Shown one piece after another: positions 5,848 to 5,887 of a stretch of 5,887 nt of DNA (position 1 is its first letter; every line of letters begins with the position of its first letter). This DNA is from Pseudanabaenaceae cyanobacterium MP8IB2.15 (GTDB lineage: Bacteria; Cyanobacteriota; Cyanobacteriia; Pseudanabaenales; Pseudanabaenaceae): assembly GCA_030248825.1 (NCBI GenBank), contig JARCMB010000009.1:1-5887 (forward strand), written 5' to 3'. The translations under genes were made by a program, and so were the position numbers. The notes under the pieces are model-generated. The model ran no database searches and was not told where the DNA came from. It saw only the letters and a list, made by a program, of their open reading frames with translations.

Positions 5848-5887
5848 CTTGGCACCGAGCTATTTTCCCGTAGGGCTGCCCCTAAAG
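5848..5887 (-). rRNA. rrf: 5S ribosomal RNA, 3' end (partial)
   Basis: Read on the minus strand, the last 40 bases contain a short hairpin TAGGG-GCAG-CCCTA followed by GGGAAAATAGCTCGGTGCCAAGA. This closely matches the 3' end of cyanobacterial 5S rRNA (AAAATAGCTCGAYGCCAGG), whose last bases pair with the 5' end. The gene continues past the right edge, so only about a third is visible. Its place upstream of a strong hairpin agrees with the end of a 16S-23S-5S operon. The exact 3' end is uncertain by a few bases. Confidence 0.85.

Noticed and set aside
1..5887. CRISPR arrays, tRNA genes, insertion sequences
   Set aside because: No regularly spaced repeats, no tRNA-like cloverleaf and no transposase frame or paired terminal repeats were seen on either strand.

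Overview
The window looks like a chromosomal segment of a cyanobacterium. Four exact copies of the palindrome GCGATCGC (HIP1) and many GATCG-rich variants are present, and the recognisable genes include chlP (phytyl-chlorophyll synthesis) and psbM (a photosystem II subunit). I cannot name the genus.

Layout, left to right. (1) 1-358, minus strand: the downstream part of a trpC reading frame (indole-3-glycerol-phosphate synthase). It has lost its 5' end and is stopped in frame at 359-361. (2) 310-417, minus: a 35-codon open frame whose first ~24 residues resemble the N-terminus of large Eco57I-type restriction-methylase proteins. Its frame runs straight into the trpC remnant, so the region reads as a rearrangement scar. 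(3) 482-670, minus: a small CPXCG-type cysteine-rich protein. (4) A 57-base divergent spacer with a Pho-box-like direct repeat. (5) 728-4015, plus: a giant GH15/phosphorylase-kinase-alpha-like protein of 1095 residues. (6) A 209-base spacer with one HIP1 site and at best a weak promoter. (7) 4225-5454, plus: chlP, geranylgeranyl reductase, with a probable TTG start set by a good Shine-Dalgarno. (8) 5475-5515: a perfect 18-bp hairpin with T5 on both strands, a shared terminator between convergent chlP and psbM. (9) 5549-5665, minus: psbM, 38 codons. (10) 5789-5839: a perfect 23-bp hairpin, read as the terminator of an rRNA operon. (11) 5848-5887, minus: the 3' end of 5S rRNA, running off the window.

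The genes do not form one pathway. chlP supplies the phytyl tail for chlorophyll (and phytyl-PP for tocopherol/phylloquinone), and psbM sits in photosystem II, so the right half is photosynthetic housekeeping beside an rRNA operon. The left half is a decayed region next to two genes of poorly known function. The points most worth a second look are the trpC/methylase junction and the full-length co-linearity of the bacterial protein with the eukaryotic phosphorylase kinase alpha subunit.
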